Shown: positions 9,801 through 16,165 of the stretch, piece by piece
Layout: each line of letters starts with the position of its first letter
Numbering within the stretch: position 1 is the first letter of the stretch
Assembly (NCBI RefSeq): GCF_003985155.1
Contig: NZ_ML133686.1
Location: forward strand, 714,001 to 778,000
DNA length: 64,000 nt
Reading direction: 5' to 3'
Source of the DNA: Rhizobium vallis
GTDB lineage: Bacteria > Pseudomonadota > Alphaproteobacteria > Rhizobiales > Rhizobiaceae
Made by a program: the position numbers and the translations under genes
The notes under the pieces: model-generated
Databases searched by the model: none
The model's input: the letters and a program-made list of their open reading frames with translations, nothing else
What the model was told of the DNA's origin: nothing

Positions 9801-10099
9801 CGCATGCATCGCTGCGCCAGCGCAACACCTATTTCAGCAGCAGCGACGCGGCTTTCCATGATCGCTATCAGGCGGCGGCCAAATGGGAGCGCGTCAAGGC
9901 GGGAAAGATTGCAGTCGATGGCGGATGGCGCATCTATTCGAGCGGCCCGGGGCTCTTTACCCGAAGCTTCGTCGAAAATATCCTCGGCTTCAAACGGCGT
10001 TTCGGCCGGCGCAAGCACAAACCGCTCCTGCCCGCCGCTCACGCCTCCGTCGATCTGCAAACGGATCACGCGCCCTGGCGTCGGTTGATGAAGCCGTAA
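6824..10099 (+). CDS. GH94 glycoside phosphorylase, probably 1,2-beta-oligoglucan type
   Basis: This cytoplasmic enzyme of 1091 residues belongs to glycoside hydrolase family 94 (formerly glycosyltransferase 36). Such enzymes cleave beta-glucosidic bonds with phosphate to give a sugar 1-phosphate. The N-terminal half is beta-rich. The C-terminal half is the (alpha/alpha)6 barrel with 'GAAWGTRDACQGPIEF', 'GDSHGDIVVWPL' and the family motif GDWND (residues 788-792), which carries the general acid Asp. The start has GAGGAG 7 nt upstream. Plain cellobiose phosphorylases have about 800 residues; a length near 1100 is typical of 1,2-beta-oligoglucan phosphorylases. Rhizobia make cyclic beta-1,2-glucans, so a role in recycling these is plausible but inferred. 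Confidence 0.82.
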   Translation: MAPKLARSIQMPRREDLGLFTISNGSGVSISALPNGTLFAIEYADDKGSVQINQIQGSPLFGGIGRLYLRIGGATPRVVEIVGPRADGSFGQDATSFSWSGKTGDIGYNVRLELHPSETAWFWRASIRHLKKGTLPVDLVLVQDVGLGDRGFLMNSEAYASQYVDHHIADHETFGPVLMNRQNLKQSGGRNPWLAQGCLDGVAAYATDAIQLVQAKDRLGDLLVGPFGASLPNERRQQETAVSAIQSKSFSVSTSGVNPTFFALFAADHPEASSDADLLRLDGLAATEGAATDVEEAAPVRSLLQDAALLAAEPLDKKAIARLYPERSLEERAGGKLLSFFVPDGALNRHVVLSEKELLVARRHGAIVRSGQNMLLDDSTLAATCWMQGIFAAQLTIGNTSFHKLFSVSRDPYNLTRASGLRIMAEVGTGWQLLAVPSAFEMGLSDCRWIYRCTDRTITVAAAVSGEDAAMQWTVSVEGKPCRFLVFGHVVLGEREYDAGGQIEFDTSGKRIRFLPDPAWLWGERYPDASYWLVSSTPDAIEEIGGDELLYTDGISRDGAFVALRSQPTQALSFAVVGSMTDAAEAERLAQRYEAGVTDEAMLAPASKFWRNAIRGTTIDSTAPDLAAQATLLPWLAHDAIVHLSVPHGLEQYTGAAWGTRDACQGPIEFLLAYEHDREAKEVLKTVFSEQYLEKGEWPQWFMLEPYSNIRAGDSHGDIVVWPLKALCDYIEATGDLAILDEKVSWRDEKTMQKAPETDTIAIHVEKLLDTVRGQFIPGTHLIRYGEGDWNDSLQPADPHLRDWMVSSWTVALLYEQVVRYSAILRRLGHDEKGKALRKIATAMRRDFNRHLIRDGIVAGYGIFDPEHDGVELLLHPSDRRTGLHFSLISMTQAMLGGLFTPVQRRDHMKLIEKHLLFPDGVRLMEKPATYAGGPETLFRRAESSSFFGREIGLMYAHAHLRYCETLALDGEADELWKAIAVVNPIAVTTVLPHASLRQRNTYFSSSDAAFHDRYQAAAKWERVKAGKIAVDGGWRIYSSGPGLFTRSFVENILGFKRRFGRRKHKPLLPAAHASVDLQTDHAPWRRLMKP

Positions 10100-10108
10100 A
10101 AAAGAGGA

Positions 10109-10855
10109 TCAGGACGAGGTGCTGGCGTCGCGCAGCTCTTCGAAACGCGCGGTACTCTTCGACAGGTGCGTCCGGATGGCGCGGCGCGCGGCGGAGTCGT
10201 TGCCGTCGCGGATCGCCGCGAATATGGCGTGGTGTTCCCTGCGCATGCGCGCGGCATGACGCTTGCGCTCGGCCGATGTCATCTTGTCCAGGCGCGCCCA
10301 TTGCCGCGGCACCATGATGTTGCCGAACGTATCGAAGAGGCGGCTGTAATAGGAATTCTGCGTCGCGACCAGGATGGACCGGTGGAAGGCGTAATCCTCC
10401 TGCGCGCCATATCCGCCTTGCTCGAGCGCCTTGTCGAGGGCGTCGAGGCGATCCTGCATGCGGTCTATATCTTCCTGTGTGCGCCGCAGCGCGGCTAGGC
10501 CGGCGGCCTCGTATTCGATCCCCATGCGCAGCTCCAGCACACGCAGAACCTCGTCGATCGACTGCAGGTCGTTCGGGATGATGGAGAAGGACCTTGGCGT
10601 CGGATCGTTCGAGACGAAAGCGCCGAGACCCTGGCGGGTGGTGATCAGCCCTTTCGCCCGCAGCGTGGCGAGCGCCTCGCGAACGATCGTCCGGCTGACG
10701 CCGGTCGCTGTCATGATCGCCTGTTCGGTCGGCAGGCGCTGGCCGGGTTTCAGGTCGCCGGACTCGATCTGCGCCATCAACATATCGGCAAGGCCGCTGC
10801 GCAGGTTCGGCGGCTGGCGAGTGGTATTGAAGACCGCGTTGTCCTTGTCCGTCAT
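10109..10855 (-). CDS. GntR-family regulator, FCD (FadR) subgroup, probably of the kdu genes
   Basis: The protein has 248 residues: a winged helix-turn-helix (about residues 17-85, 'LPTEQAIMTATGVSRTIVRE') and a C-terminal all-helical FCD ligand domain (about 100-225). The FCD domain carries the expected metal-site residues ('DYAFHRSI', 'EHHAIFAAI', 'RRAIRTHL'). Members regulate sugar-acid metabolism. It lies 111 bp downstream of kduD on the same strand, so it probably closes a kduI-kduD-regulator operon. A TNGTNNNACNA-type operator, the recognised FadR-subgroup consensus, lies inside the kduI promoter. The likely effector is a deoxy-keturonate or other uronate; this is inference. Confidence 0.85.
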   Translation of the reverse strand: MTDKDNAVFNTTRQPPNLRSGLADMLMAQIESGDLKPGQRLPTEQAIMTATGVSRTIVREALATLRAKGLITTRQGLGAFVSNDPTPRSFSIIPNDLQSIDEVLRVLELRMGIEYEAAGLAALRRTQEDIDRMQDRLDALDKALEQGGYGAQEDYAFHRSILVATQNSYYSRLFDTFGNIMVPRQWARLDKMTSAERKRHAARMRREHHAIFAAIRDGNDSAARRAIRTHLSKSTARFEELRDASTSS

Positions 10856-10966
10856 CCCGTGTCGAAGTCCTGCGTGTCGGTGCGGCTGCGCCGGCTGGTT
10901 CTCCTGTTGCTAGCGCATGCCGGCGGGAAAGGCAAAAACGGCGTGAGCCACGGTAACTCCGTGGGA

Positions 10967-11722
10967 TTACCGCGCCAGCCAGCCGCCGTCGACCGGCAGC
11001 ACAGTTCCGTGCACATAATCGGATGCCGACGACGCGAGGAACACGGCGGCACCGCCGAGTTCATCAGGCGTTCCCCAGCGCCCGGCCGGAATGCGGGCGA
11101 GGATGGCGGCATTGCGGTCAGGATCTTCGCGCAGCGCCGTGGTGTTGTTGGTGACGAAGTACCCCGGCGCGATGGCGTTGACGTTGACACCCTTGTTGGC
11201 CCATTCGCAGGCAAGCAGCTTGGTCAGGCCGGCAAGTCCGCTCTTCGAAGCGGTGTAGGACGGGATGCGGATACCGCCCTGGAATGAGAGCAGCGAGGCG
11301 ATGTTGATGATCTTGCCCCTGCCCTTCTCGACCATGTGACGGCCGGCTGCCTGCGACAGGAAGAAGGCGGTCTTCAGGTTGACGTCGATGACGGCGTCCC
11401 AGTCTTCTTCGGTGAAGTCGAGCGCATCGGCGCGGCGGATGATGCCGGCATTGTTGACGAGGATGTCGAGGCCGCCGAAGGTGCGGATCGTCTCGTCGAC
11501 GATCCCCTTGACCGGTTCGATGGTGGAAAGGTCGGCCTTGACGACATGGAAGCGGCTTCCCGCCGCCTTCACCAGCGCCTCGGTTTCGTCCATCGACGAA
11601 CGTCCAACGGCGACGATCGCCGCACCGGCCTCAGCCAGTGCGACTGATATGGCCTGGCCAATGCCGGTATTGGCGCCGGTGACGACAGCGGCCTTGCCGG
11701 AAAGGTCGAAGGGATTTGCCAT
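10967..11722 (-). CDS. kduD: 2-dehydro-3-deoxy-D-gluconate 5-dehydrogenase KduD
   Basis: This 251-residue short-chain dehydrogenase reduces 3-deoxy-D-glycero-2,5-hexodiulosonate (DKII) to 2-keto-3-deoxygluconate in the cytoplasm, the step after KduI in pectin-derived uronate breakdown. The nucleotide-binding motif TGANTGIG is at residues 15-22, NNAG at 90-93, and the catalytic Ser143-Tyr156-Lys160 are in place. The C-terminus 'LPVDGGWLAR' is typical of KduD. It begins 5 bp after kduI, so both are on one transcript. The identification rests on the neighbour kduI as well as overall similarity. Confidence 0.92.
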   Translation of the reverse strand: MANPFDLSGKAAVVTGANTGIGQAISVALAEAGAAIVAVGRSSMDETEALVKAAGSRFHVVKADLSTIEPVKGIVDETIRTFGGLDILVNNAGIIRRADALDFTEEDWDAVIDVNLKTAFFLSQAAGRHMVEKGRGKIINIASLLSFQGGIRIPSYTASKSGLAGLTKLLACEWANKGVNVNAIAPGYFVTNNTTALREDPDRNAAILARIPAGRWGTPDELGGAAVFLASSASDYVHGTVLPVDGGWLAR

Positions 11723-11727
11723 GCCGT

Positions 11728-12564
11728 TTACCTCAGATCCGCAATGGCGATATGATCCATGTCGGTGAAGCTCTTGTTGTCGCCGGCCATCGCCCAGATA
11801 AAGCTATAGTTCTTGGTGCCCGCGCCCGAATGGATCGACCAGGGCGGCGAGATCACGGCCTGTTCGTTGGCGACAACCATATGCCGGGTCTGCTGCGGCT
11901 CGCCCATGAAGTGGAAGACGCGCTGCTCTGCTTCGAGATCAAAATAGAGATAGGCCTCCATGCGCCGGTCATGCGTATGGGCCGGCATGGTGTTCCAGAC
12001 GCTGCCGGGCTCGATCATGGTGAAGCCCAAGGTGAGCTGGCAGGACTGGCAAACTTCCGGATGGATGAACTGGTAGATCGACCGCTTATTGGCCGTCGCG
12101 GCTTCGCCGGGCGTCAGGTGACGGGCCTTTTCGCGGGTAAGCAACACGGTCGGATGCGCTTGATGCGCCGGCGTCGAGACCAGATAGAACTTTGCCGGAT
12201 TGGCAGCATCCGCGCTCTCGAACCTGACATCCCTGGCGCCCTTGCCGGCATAGAGGCAATCATACTTGGCAAGATCGTAGCTTGTGCCGTCGACGATGAT
12301 ACGGCCGGCGCCACCGATATTCAGGGCGCCAAGTTCACGTTCGGCAAGGAAAGTCTCCTGCCCGATCGCCACCGGCGCCGTCAGCGTCAATCCGGGGCCA
12401 AGCGGCGTCGCGCCGCCGATGACCATGCGGTCGTAATGCGAATAGGTGAGCCGGATCTCGCCGCCTTCGAAAACTGTTTCCACCAGAAAATGACGCCGCA
12501 GCGTCTCCGTATCGAAATCGCGCACGGCCTCGGGGTGGGAGGCGTGCCTTACGTCGATCTGCAT
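11728..12564 (-). CDS. kduI: 5-dehydro-4-deoxy-D-glucuronate isomerase KduI
   Basis: This 278-residue cupin-fold isomerase converts 4-deoxy-L-threo-5-hexosulose uronate (from oligogalacturonides and other unsaturated uronates) to DKII. It has exactly the length of the E. coli enzyme. The four zinc ligands fall at the same numbers: His196, His198, Glu203 and His245, within 'MPAHTHDRRMEAYLYF' and 'PPWSIHSGAGTKNY'. It is the first gene of the operon, behind a good sigma-70 promoter with an embedded GntR-type operator. It feeds KduD and then the KDG kinase/aldolase steps encoded elsewhere. Confidence 0.96.
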   Translation of the reverse strand: MQIDVRHASHPEAVRDFDTETLRRHFLVETVFEGGEIRLTYSHYDRMVIGGATPLGPGLTLTAPVAIGQETFLAERELGALNIGGAGRIIVDGTSYDLAKYDCLYAGKGARDVRFESADAANPAKFYLVSTPAHQAHPTVLLTREKARHLTPGEAATANKRSIYQFIHPEVCQSCQLTLGFTMIEPGSVWNTMPAHTHDRRMEAYLYFDLEAEQRVFHFMGEPQQTRHMVVANEQAVISPPWSIHSGAGTKNYSFIWAMAGDNKSFTDMDHIAIADLR

Positions 12565-12662
12565 GTCAATTTTCCTTCAGCTTCGTTGTCGTCGGACTTT
12601 GTCGCTATCGCGAGAGGCAGATCGGTTGGCTGCCGGTCCTGCCGTTGATAGCAAGTACGGTT

Positions 12663-12691
12663 ACATAGTTGTACGACAAGTTTGATGTCAA
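12663..12691 (-). promoter_or_regulatory. kduI promoter with embedded GntR/FadR-type operator
   Basis: On the minus strand TTGACA (12691-12686) is followed after 17 bp by CTATGT (12668-12663), close to the rhizobial consensus CTTGAC-N17-CTATAT. The spacer contains TTGTCGTACAA (12679-12669), an exact fit to TNGTNNNACNA, the FadR-subgroup consensus. Binding there would block RNA polymerase, so repression by the downstream GntR protein with release by an uronate intermediate is the simplest reading. Confidence 0.6.
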
Positions 12692-12841
12692 CATGCTTCC
12701 CGCGACCGGTCGGAAGACACCCGTGACACCGGGATCGGAAATCAAAATCTGGGAAAACGGGGCGAACATGCTGAAGATGATCGTCCGGGCGATCGCGCAG
12801 GCGGGTGTTCTTGGCACGATCGGTACTTCAGACGCCCAAAA

Positions 12842-12880
12842 CGAAAAAAGCCTGCCGCGGGAGGAGGTGCGGCAGGCTTT
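12842..12880 (-). terminator. Last cuckoo hairpin doubles as intrinsic terminator
   Basis: The final stem (12 bp, GC-rich) is followed on the minus strand by a run of T (12849-12844), so the hairpin that presents CCUCCUCCC also ends transcription of the DUF1127-RNA unit. The first hairpin (13118-13145) is likewise followed by CTTTCTTTTTG and may partly terminate, so that the array is made at a lower level than the DUF1127 mRNA or by processing. Confidence 0.7.
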
Positions 12881-13145
12881 CGAAAAACGAACGACAGCTG
12901 GGAGGAGGAGTGCTGTCATTCTGGCAGGCGATCCTGGGAGGAGGGTGGAGCGCCTGCATAGTCGAAGGGATGCGGGAGGAGGTGCATCGCTTCGATGTAA
13001 ATAATCATACTTATTTCTTGCCCGATTGATAGGCACTTCTTTGCAGGGCAGCTATGCGCTATGCGAAGAGCGGATGGCTTCGGCATGCTGATGCATTTGC
13101 CGAAAGCACAAAAAGAAAGCGCCCGCTCGGGAGGAAGCAGGCGCT
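12842..13145 (-). ncRNA. Array of cuckoo-type anti-Shine-Dalgarno small RNAs
   Basis: Downstream of the DUF1127 gene on the same strand are five hairpins. Their loops read, as RNA, CCUCCUCCC (four times) or CCUCCC (once, nearest the gene). Stems on plus coordinates: 13118-13127/13136-13145 (one mismatch, short motif); 12962-12973/12984-12995 (one mismatch); 12924-12930/12951-12957; 12893-12898/12912-12917; 12847-12858/12869-12880 (12 bp). Stem sequences differ while the loop is fixed, which is what selection on the loop would leave. Tandem CcsR RNAs behind the DUF1127 gene ccaF1 in Rhodobacter sphaeroides, and the wider cuckoo RNA family in Rhizobiales, have this arrangement. The motif is complementary to Shine-Dalgarno sequences, so roles in translation control or mRNA sponging are likely. 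Confidence 0.85.
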
Positions 13146-13180
13146 GGCATCGTTTCAAAGATAGGCTGGTCTAGGTGCCG

Positions 13181-13327
13181 TTAGCGGGCGATGCCTGCGC
13201 GGGCGATGTTGCGGATTTCGCCGCGGCTGATGCCGAGGTCGTCCAGTTCGCGCGAGGACATACGGCCCAGTTCAGCGACCGTCTGACGGTACTTGCGCCA
13301 ATTGTTGAAAGAGCGTGCTACGTTCAT
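13181..13327 (-). CDS. DUF1127 small basic protein (CcaF1-like)
   Basis: The product has only 48 residues: a short N-terminal amphipathic part ('MNVARSFNNWRKYRQ') and the DUF1127 core with 'ELGRMSSRELDDLGISRGEI' and an Arg-rich end. AAAGGGG precedes the ATG by 6 nt. Arg-rich DUF1127 proteins are abundant in Alphaproteobacteria. Several act on RNA or stress responses, and R. sphaeroides CcaF1 is an RNA-binding maturation factor for the CcsR RNAs encoded behind it. The anti-SD hairpin array directly downstream argues for the same partnership here. Its exact function in rhizobia is not established. Confidence 0.9.
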   Translation of the reverse strand: MNVARSFNNWRKYRQTVAELGRMSSRELDDLGISRGEIRNIARAGIAR

Positions 13328-13400
13328 GATGATCCCCTTTCCGTGGGCTTTCGAAGCCTAGCTGCCAGTCCTTGGCGCTTCGTTCGCTTCGATGAGCTTC

Positions 13401-13429
13401 ATATAATGCAGGACCCTTGATTGTTGCAG
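13401..13429 (-). promoter_or_regulatory. Possible promoter of the DUF1127-RNA unit
   Basis: On the minus strand CTGCAA (13429-13424) and TTATAT (13406-13401) are 17 bp apart, about 75 bp ahead of the DUF1127 start. The -10 is good and the -35 weak. I saw no clear RpoH-type element. Just upstream, 13424-13467 is unusually rich in TGCA/ATGCAT steps, with several imperfect dyads that could bind a regulator. Confidence 0.35.
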
Positions 13430-13489
13430 CGCCAATGCATCACTGCACCTATGCAATGTATGCATGGATCATCATAAAGGGAGAAGGAT

Positions 13490-14470
13490 TCAGGCTTTGA
13501 ACCGATCGAAGGCCGTCAGCCGCACAATCGGCGGATCGGCCTCTTTCCACCGGTAGATTTCCGCCCGCAGATAGGAAAGCTCGTCGTCGAGATCGTCCTC
13601 GCCGATTTCGATCCACCAGGATTTCAGGCGGCCGTCACTTCCGTCCGACCAGCGATAGCCCCTCGCCTTCAGATGGTCCTTCATCTCGAACGGGCTGTGT
13701 TCCGCAAAGATGCGGATGCGCGAGCGCTGGCTGGCACGAAAAAGCTCGGCGAACGGGCTTTCGCCGTCGCGCTGCTCCCGGTCGAGAATTTCAAGCAGCG
13801 CATGGCAGTCATCCACGGCGCGATGGCCCTCGTGGAAATAACCGGCCTGGCCGACGAGATAGCCGAGCTTGGTGCCCTCGAAACCGCGGGCGCTCCAGTC
13901 GATCTCCGAGACCGAACATGCCCAGGCCTTGCCGGCGAAGATCTTCGAGAAGGTCTCGCAGAACGGCCGGTCGAAGCCGGCATTGTGGGCAATGATCAGA
14001 TCCGCTGGTTCGATCAGTCTGCTCAGCGATTTGATATCGATGACCTGTCCTTCGACCATCGCATCGGTAATGCCAGTCAGCCGGGTAATCTCGGGCGGGA
14101 TCGGCCGCGACGGTTGCTGCAGACCGCCATAGACGCCGATGACATCGCCGATCGCTCCATCATCGCTGAACGTGAAGGCGACGGCGCCGATTTCGATGAC
14201 CTCGTCACTTCGATGGCTGAGACCTGTCGTCTCGGTATCGAGAACGACGCCGAGCCGGGAAAATTCCGGTCGTCTGACGGTCGCAATCGGCCGGGCAGTG
14301 AGTTTTCTGAGAATACGATAGTTGCCGCTCTCTTCGAGCGTCCGCGCCATGTCTTCATCGGAGCGGCCGGCCGGCGGCGACGGAGGCCGGCGCGATGGAC
14401 CGCGCACCTTGACCGCGGCCGGCGCTGCCTTGGCAAACATGTCGAGTTGCGAATCTCTGTGCACGCTCAT
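13490..14470 (-). CDS. DnaQ-family 3'-5' exonuclease (DNA polymerase III epsilon-like)
   Basis: The protein has 326 residues. After a Pro/Ser-rich N-terminal 45 residues comes a DEDDh exonuclease domain (about 70-235): Exo I 'VVLDTETTG', Exo II around 'IIAHNAGFDRPF', Exo III 'EGHRAVDDCHAL' with the catalytic His and Asp. The C-terminal 90 residues have 'AEHSPFEMKDHLKARGYRW', a segment seen in stand-alone alphaproteobacterial DnaQ-like exonucleases and not in the replicative epsilon subunit. It probably acts in DNA repair or nucleic-acid turnover rather than as the core proofreader. It has no operon partners; the DUF1127 unit follows after 160 bp. Confidence 0.88.
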   Translation of the reverse strand: MSVHRDSQLDMFAKAAPAAVKVRGPSRRPPSPPAGRSDEDMARTLEESGNYRILRKLTARPIATVRRPEFSRLGVVLDTETTGLSHRSDEVIEIGAVAFTFSDDGAIGDVIGVYGGLQQPSRPIPPEITRLTGITDAMVEGQVIDIKSLSRLIEPADLIIAHNAGFDRPFCETFSKIFAGKAWACSVSEIDWSARGFEGTKLGYLVGQAGYFHEGHRAVDDCHALLEILDREQRDGESPFAELFRASQRSRIRIFAEHSPFEMKDHLKARGYRWSDGSDGRLKSWWIEIGEDDLDDELSYLRAEIYRWKEADPPIVRLTAFDRFKA

Positions 14471-14475
14471 CGGAT

Positions 14476-14619
14476 CTATATGTCACGGAGAGGCGGTTGA
14501 ATCCATCGCTCGCGCAAGATGGAGCACAGTCTCTCGTCTGCGGTCCCGTCCGAGAGGAAGCTGACCCGGCAGATGGCGCCGGGACTGCAGTTGTCGAAGG
14601 TCACCTCGTCGCGGCGCAT
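14476..14619 (-). CDS. Possible small protein downstream of the dehalogenase
   Basis: This 47-codon frame starts 6 bp after the dehalogenase stop with AAGGA just ahead of its ATG, and has the high third-position GC of real genes here. The product starts 'MRRDEVTFDNCSPGA' and ends 'RERWIQPPLRDI', with two Cys and no recognised domain. Position and ribosome site suggest coupling to the dehalogenase. The short length makes chance possible. Confidence 0.3.
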   Translation of the reverse strand: MRRDEVTFDNCSPGAICRVSFLSDGTADERLCSILRERWIQPPLRDI

Positions 14620-14625
14620 GCATCC

Positions 14626-15516
14626 TTATGCGTGCGGTGACGTCCTCTCACGCACTGTCCTCAGACCCTTTCGGGATATCCAGCTTTCGATTTCGGCGGC
14701 AATCGCCTCCGGCTGATCCTCGGGGGCGATGTGGCGGGCCGGGCCGCAACCTCTTATCTCCAGGCCGGCGATGTTGTCGCGGCACCACGAAACCATCTCG
14801 TTGCCGATGAGCAACGTTTCGCCAGGCCCCTCGAAGGTCAGCAGCAGCTTGGGAATGTCGGGACTGGCCGAAAGCCAGCGGTCATAGGCTTCTATTCTGG
14901 TAACCACGTCGGCCGGTTCGCCATTGATCGGCATGGCGCGCGGCCATTCCAGTAGCGGACGCCTGCTGTCGCGGTCCGGATAAGGCGCGCTGTAAATCGC
15001 CCAATCGGCGTCGCTGAGCCCCTTCAGCGTCGTCAGGCGCAGCGCCTGCTCGATGAAGAAATTTTCGTCGAGGACTTTGGCTTCGCCGGTTCCGGCGCCC
15101 CGCAACAGTTCATAACGCGCCTTTCCGCCGCCCGGCAGATCCGCCCACGTCATCGGACGCAGGATGGTTTCCATGAAGGCGATGCCGCGCACCCGCTCGG
15201 GATGGCGCGACGCCCAGTCGAATGCCAGCGCGCCGCCCCAGTCGTGGCCGACTAGGACGACGTTGTCGAGGTCAAGCGCATCGAACCACGCATCGATGTA
15301 GGCGATGTGGTCACTGTAGCGGTATCCAATGTCGGGCTTGCCGGAGTGTCCCATGCCGATCAGGTCGGGCGCCAGGCAGCGCCCTGGCCCGACGCGAGGC
15401 ATGATGTTGCGCCAGAGATGCGATGAGGTGGGATTGCCGTGAAGGAAGACGATCGGATCGCCCTCCCCCTGTTCCTCGTAGGTGACAAACGAGGTGAGGA
15501 TATCGATGGTCGGCAT
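14626..15516 (-). CDS. Haloalkane dehalogenase (DhaA/LinB subfamily)
   Basis: This 296-residue alpha/beta-hydrolase hydrolyses carbon-halogen bonds to alcohol and halide. The residues of subfamily II are present: halide-stabilising Asn28 (HGNPTSSHLW), nucleophile Asp92 with halide-stabilising Trp93 (GHDWGG), catalytic acid Glu116 (FMETILRP) and base His262. Length matches LinB (296). CGGAG lies 8 nt before the ATG. The gene is divergent from a MarR regulator across a promoter with two matching dyads, so it is probably repressed by that MarR protein and induced by a small hydrophobic ligand. Rhizobial members of this family are active, but their natural substrates are not settled. Confidence 0.92.
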   Translation of the reverse strand: MPTIDILTSFVTYEEQGEGDPIVFLHGNPTSSHLWRNIMPRVGPGRCLAPDLIGMGHSGKPDIGYRYSDHIAYIDAWFDALDLDNVVLVGHDWGGALAFDWASRHPERVRGIAFMETILRPMTWADLPGGGKARYELLRGAGTGEAKVLDENFFIEQALRLTTLKGLSDADWAIYSAPYPDRDSRRPLLEWPRAMPINGEPADVVTRIEAYDRWLSASPDIPKLLLTFEGPGETLLIGNEMVSWCRDNIAGLEIRGCGPARHIAPEDQPEAIAAEIESWISRKGLRTVRERTSPHA

Positions 15517-15540
15517 ATGGAGCTCCGCGCTTTCGTGCTA

Positions 15541-15590
15541 TATAGGCAGGCAGCTGTCCATTTATCATATAGACAGGTGACTGTCTATAT
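15541..15590. promoter_or_regulatory. Two MarR-type operators between dehalogenase and marR
   Basis: A perfect dyad ATATAGACAG-GTGA-CTGTCTATAT (15567-15576 with 15581-15590) sits 14 bp before the MarR start. A degenerate copy with the same 9+4+9 geometry, TATAGGCAG-GCAG-CTGTCCATT (15541-15562), sits beside it toward the dehalogenase. A palindrome of this size in a divergent promoter next to a marR gene is the classical autoregulatory layout. Confidence 0.75.
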
Positions 15591-15603
15591 CGTGCGGGGT
15601 TTC

Positions 15604-16026
15604 ATGTCGTCGTCTTCGCTTGGCCTGTTGTTGCGTCTGGTCCACCAGCATTGGACTCAGGCTGTCGAGGCGGCGCTTGATGAAGCCGGCTACGGCGACA
15701 TCCGCCCGCCGCACGCCAACGTCTTCACCTTCGCCCGTCCCGACGGAATCCAGGTGAGCGAGCTCACCAAGCTTGCCCGTGTCCGCAAGCAGACGATGAC
15801 ACAGGCGGTCGAGGAGCTCGAACGTCTTGGCTATGTCGAACGACGACCCGATCCGAACGATCGACGCGCCCGGCTGGTGTTTCTGACCGAAAAGGGCCAG
15901 GGCGTGCGGCCTGTCGCGATGGCGGCGGGCCGGCGCGTCGATGAAAGCTGGGCGGCATTAACCGGCCAACAGCAGATGGACGATCTGCGTACAGCGCTCA
16001 GGCGGCTGCTGGAACAACTGCAATAG
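15604..16026 (+). CDS. MarR-family transcriptional regulator
   Basis: The protein has 140 residues with the MarR winged helix: a dimerising N-terminal helix, a recognition region 'VSELTKLARVRKQTMTQAVE' (about residues 52-71), and a wing 'RRPDPNDRRARLVFLTEKG'. The start was set at the ATG after GGGG. An upstream in-frame extension would run through both operators and has no ribosome site. MarR proteins are ligand-responsive repressors, and the divergent haloalkane dehalogenase with the shared dyads is the probable target along with its own gene. Confidence 0.9.
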   Translation: MSSSSLGLLLRLVHQHWTQAVEAALDEAGYGDIRPPHANVFTFARPDGIQVSELTKLARVRKQTMTQAVEELERLGYVERRPDPNDRRARLVFLTEKGQGVRPVAMAAGRRVDESWAALTGQQQMDDLRTALRRLLEQLQ

Positions 16027-16165
16027 CCAGCCGAGGGCCGCGTCGGCATGCCGCAAAGATCGATGCTGAACGGCAGTCAGGCGCCCCTTGCGTTTCATGG
16101 AGACGGAGCTTAGCTGTTTGATCTCGGGCTCGATCCTCCGGAGGTGCCTGTGTCAGGAGAGAAAA

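Noticed and set aside
12669..13004. Open frame of about 110 codons on the plus strand in the kduI upstream region
   Set aside because: It runs straight through the anti-SD hairpins, has no ribosome site, and its composition follows the repeats; the RNA explanation on the other strand fits better.
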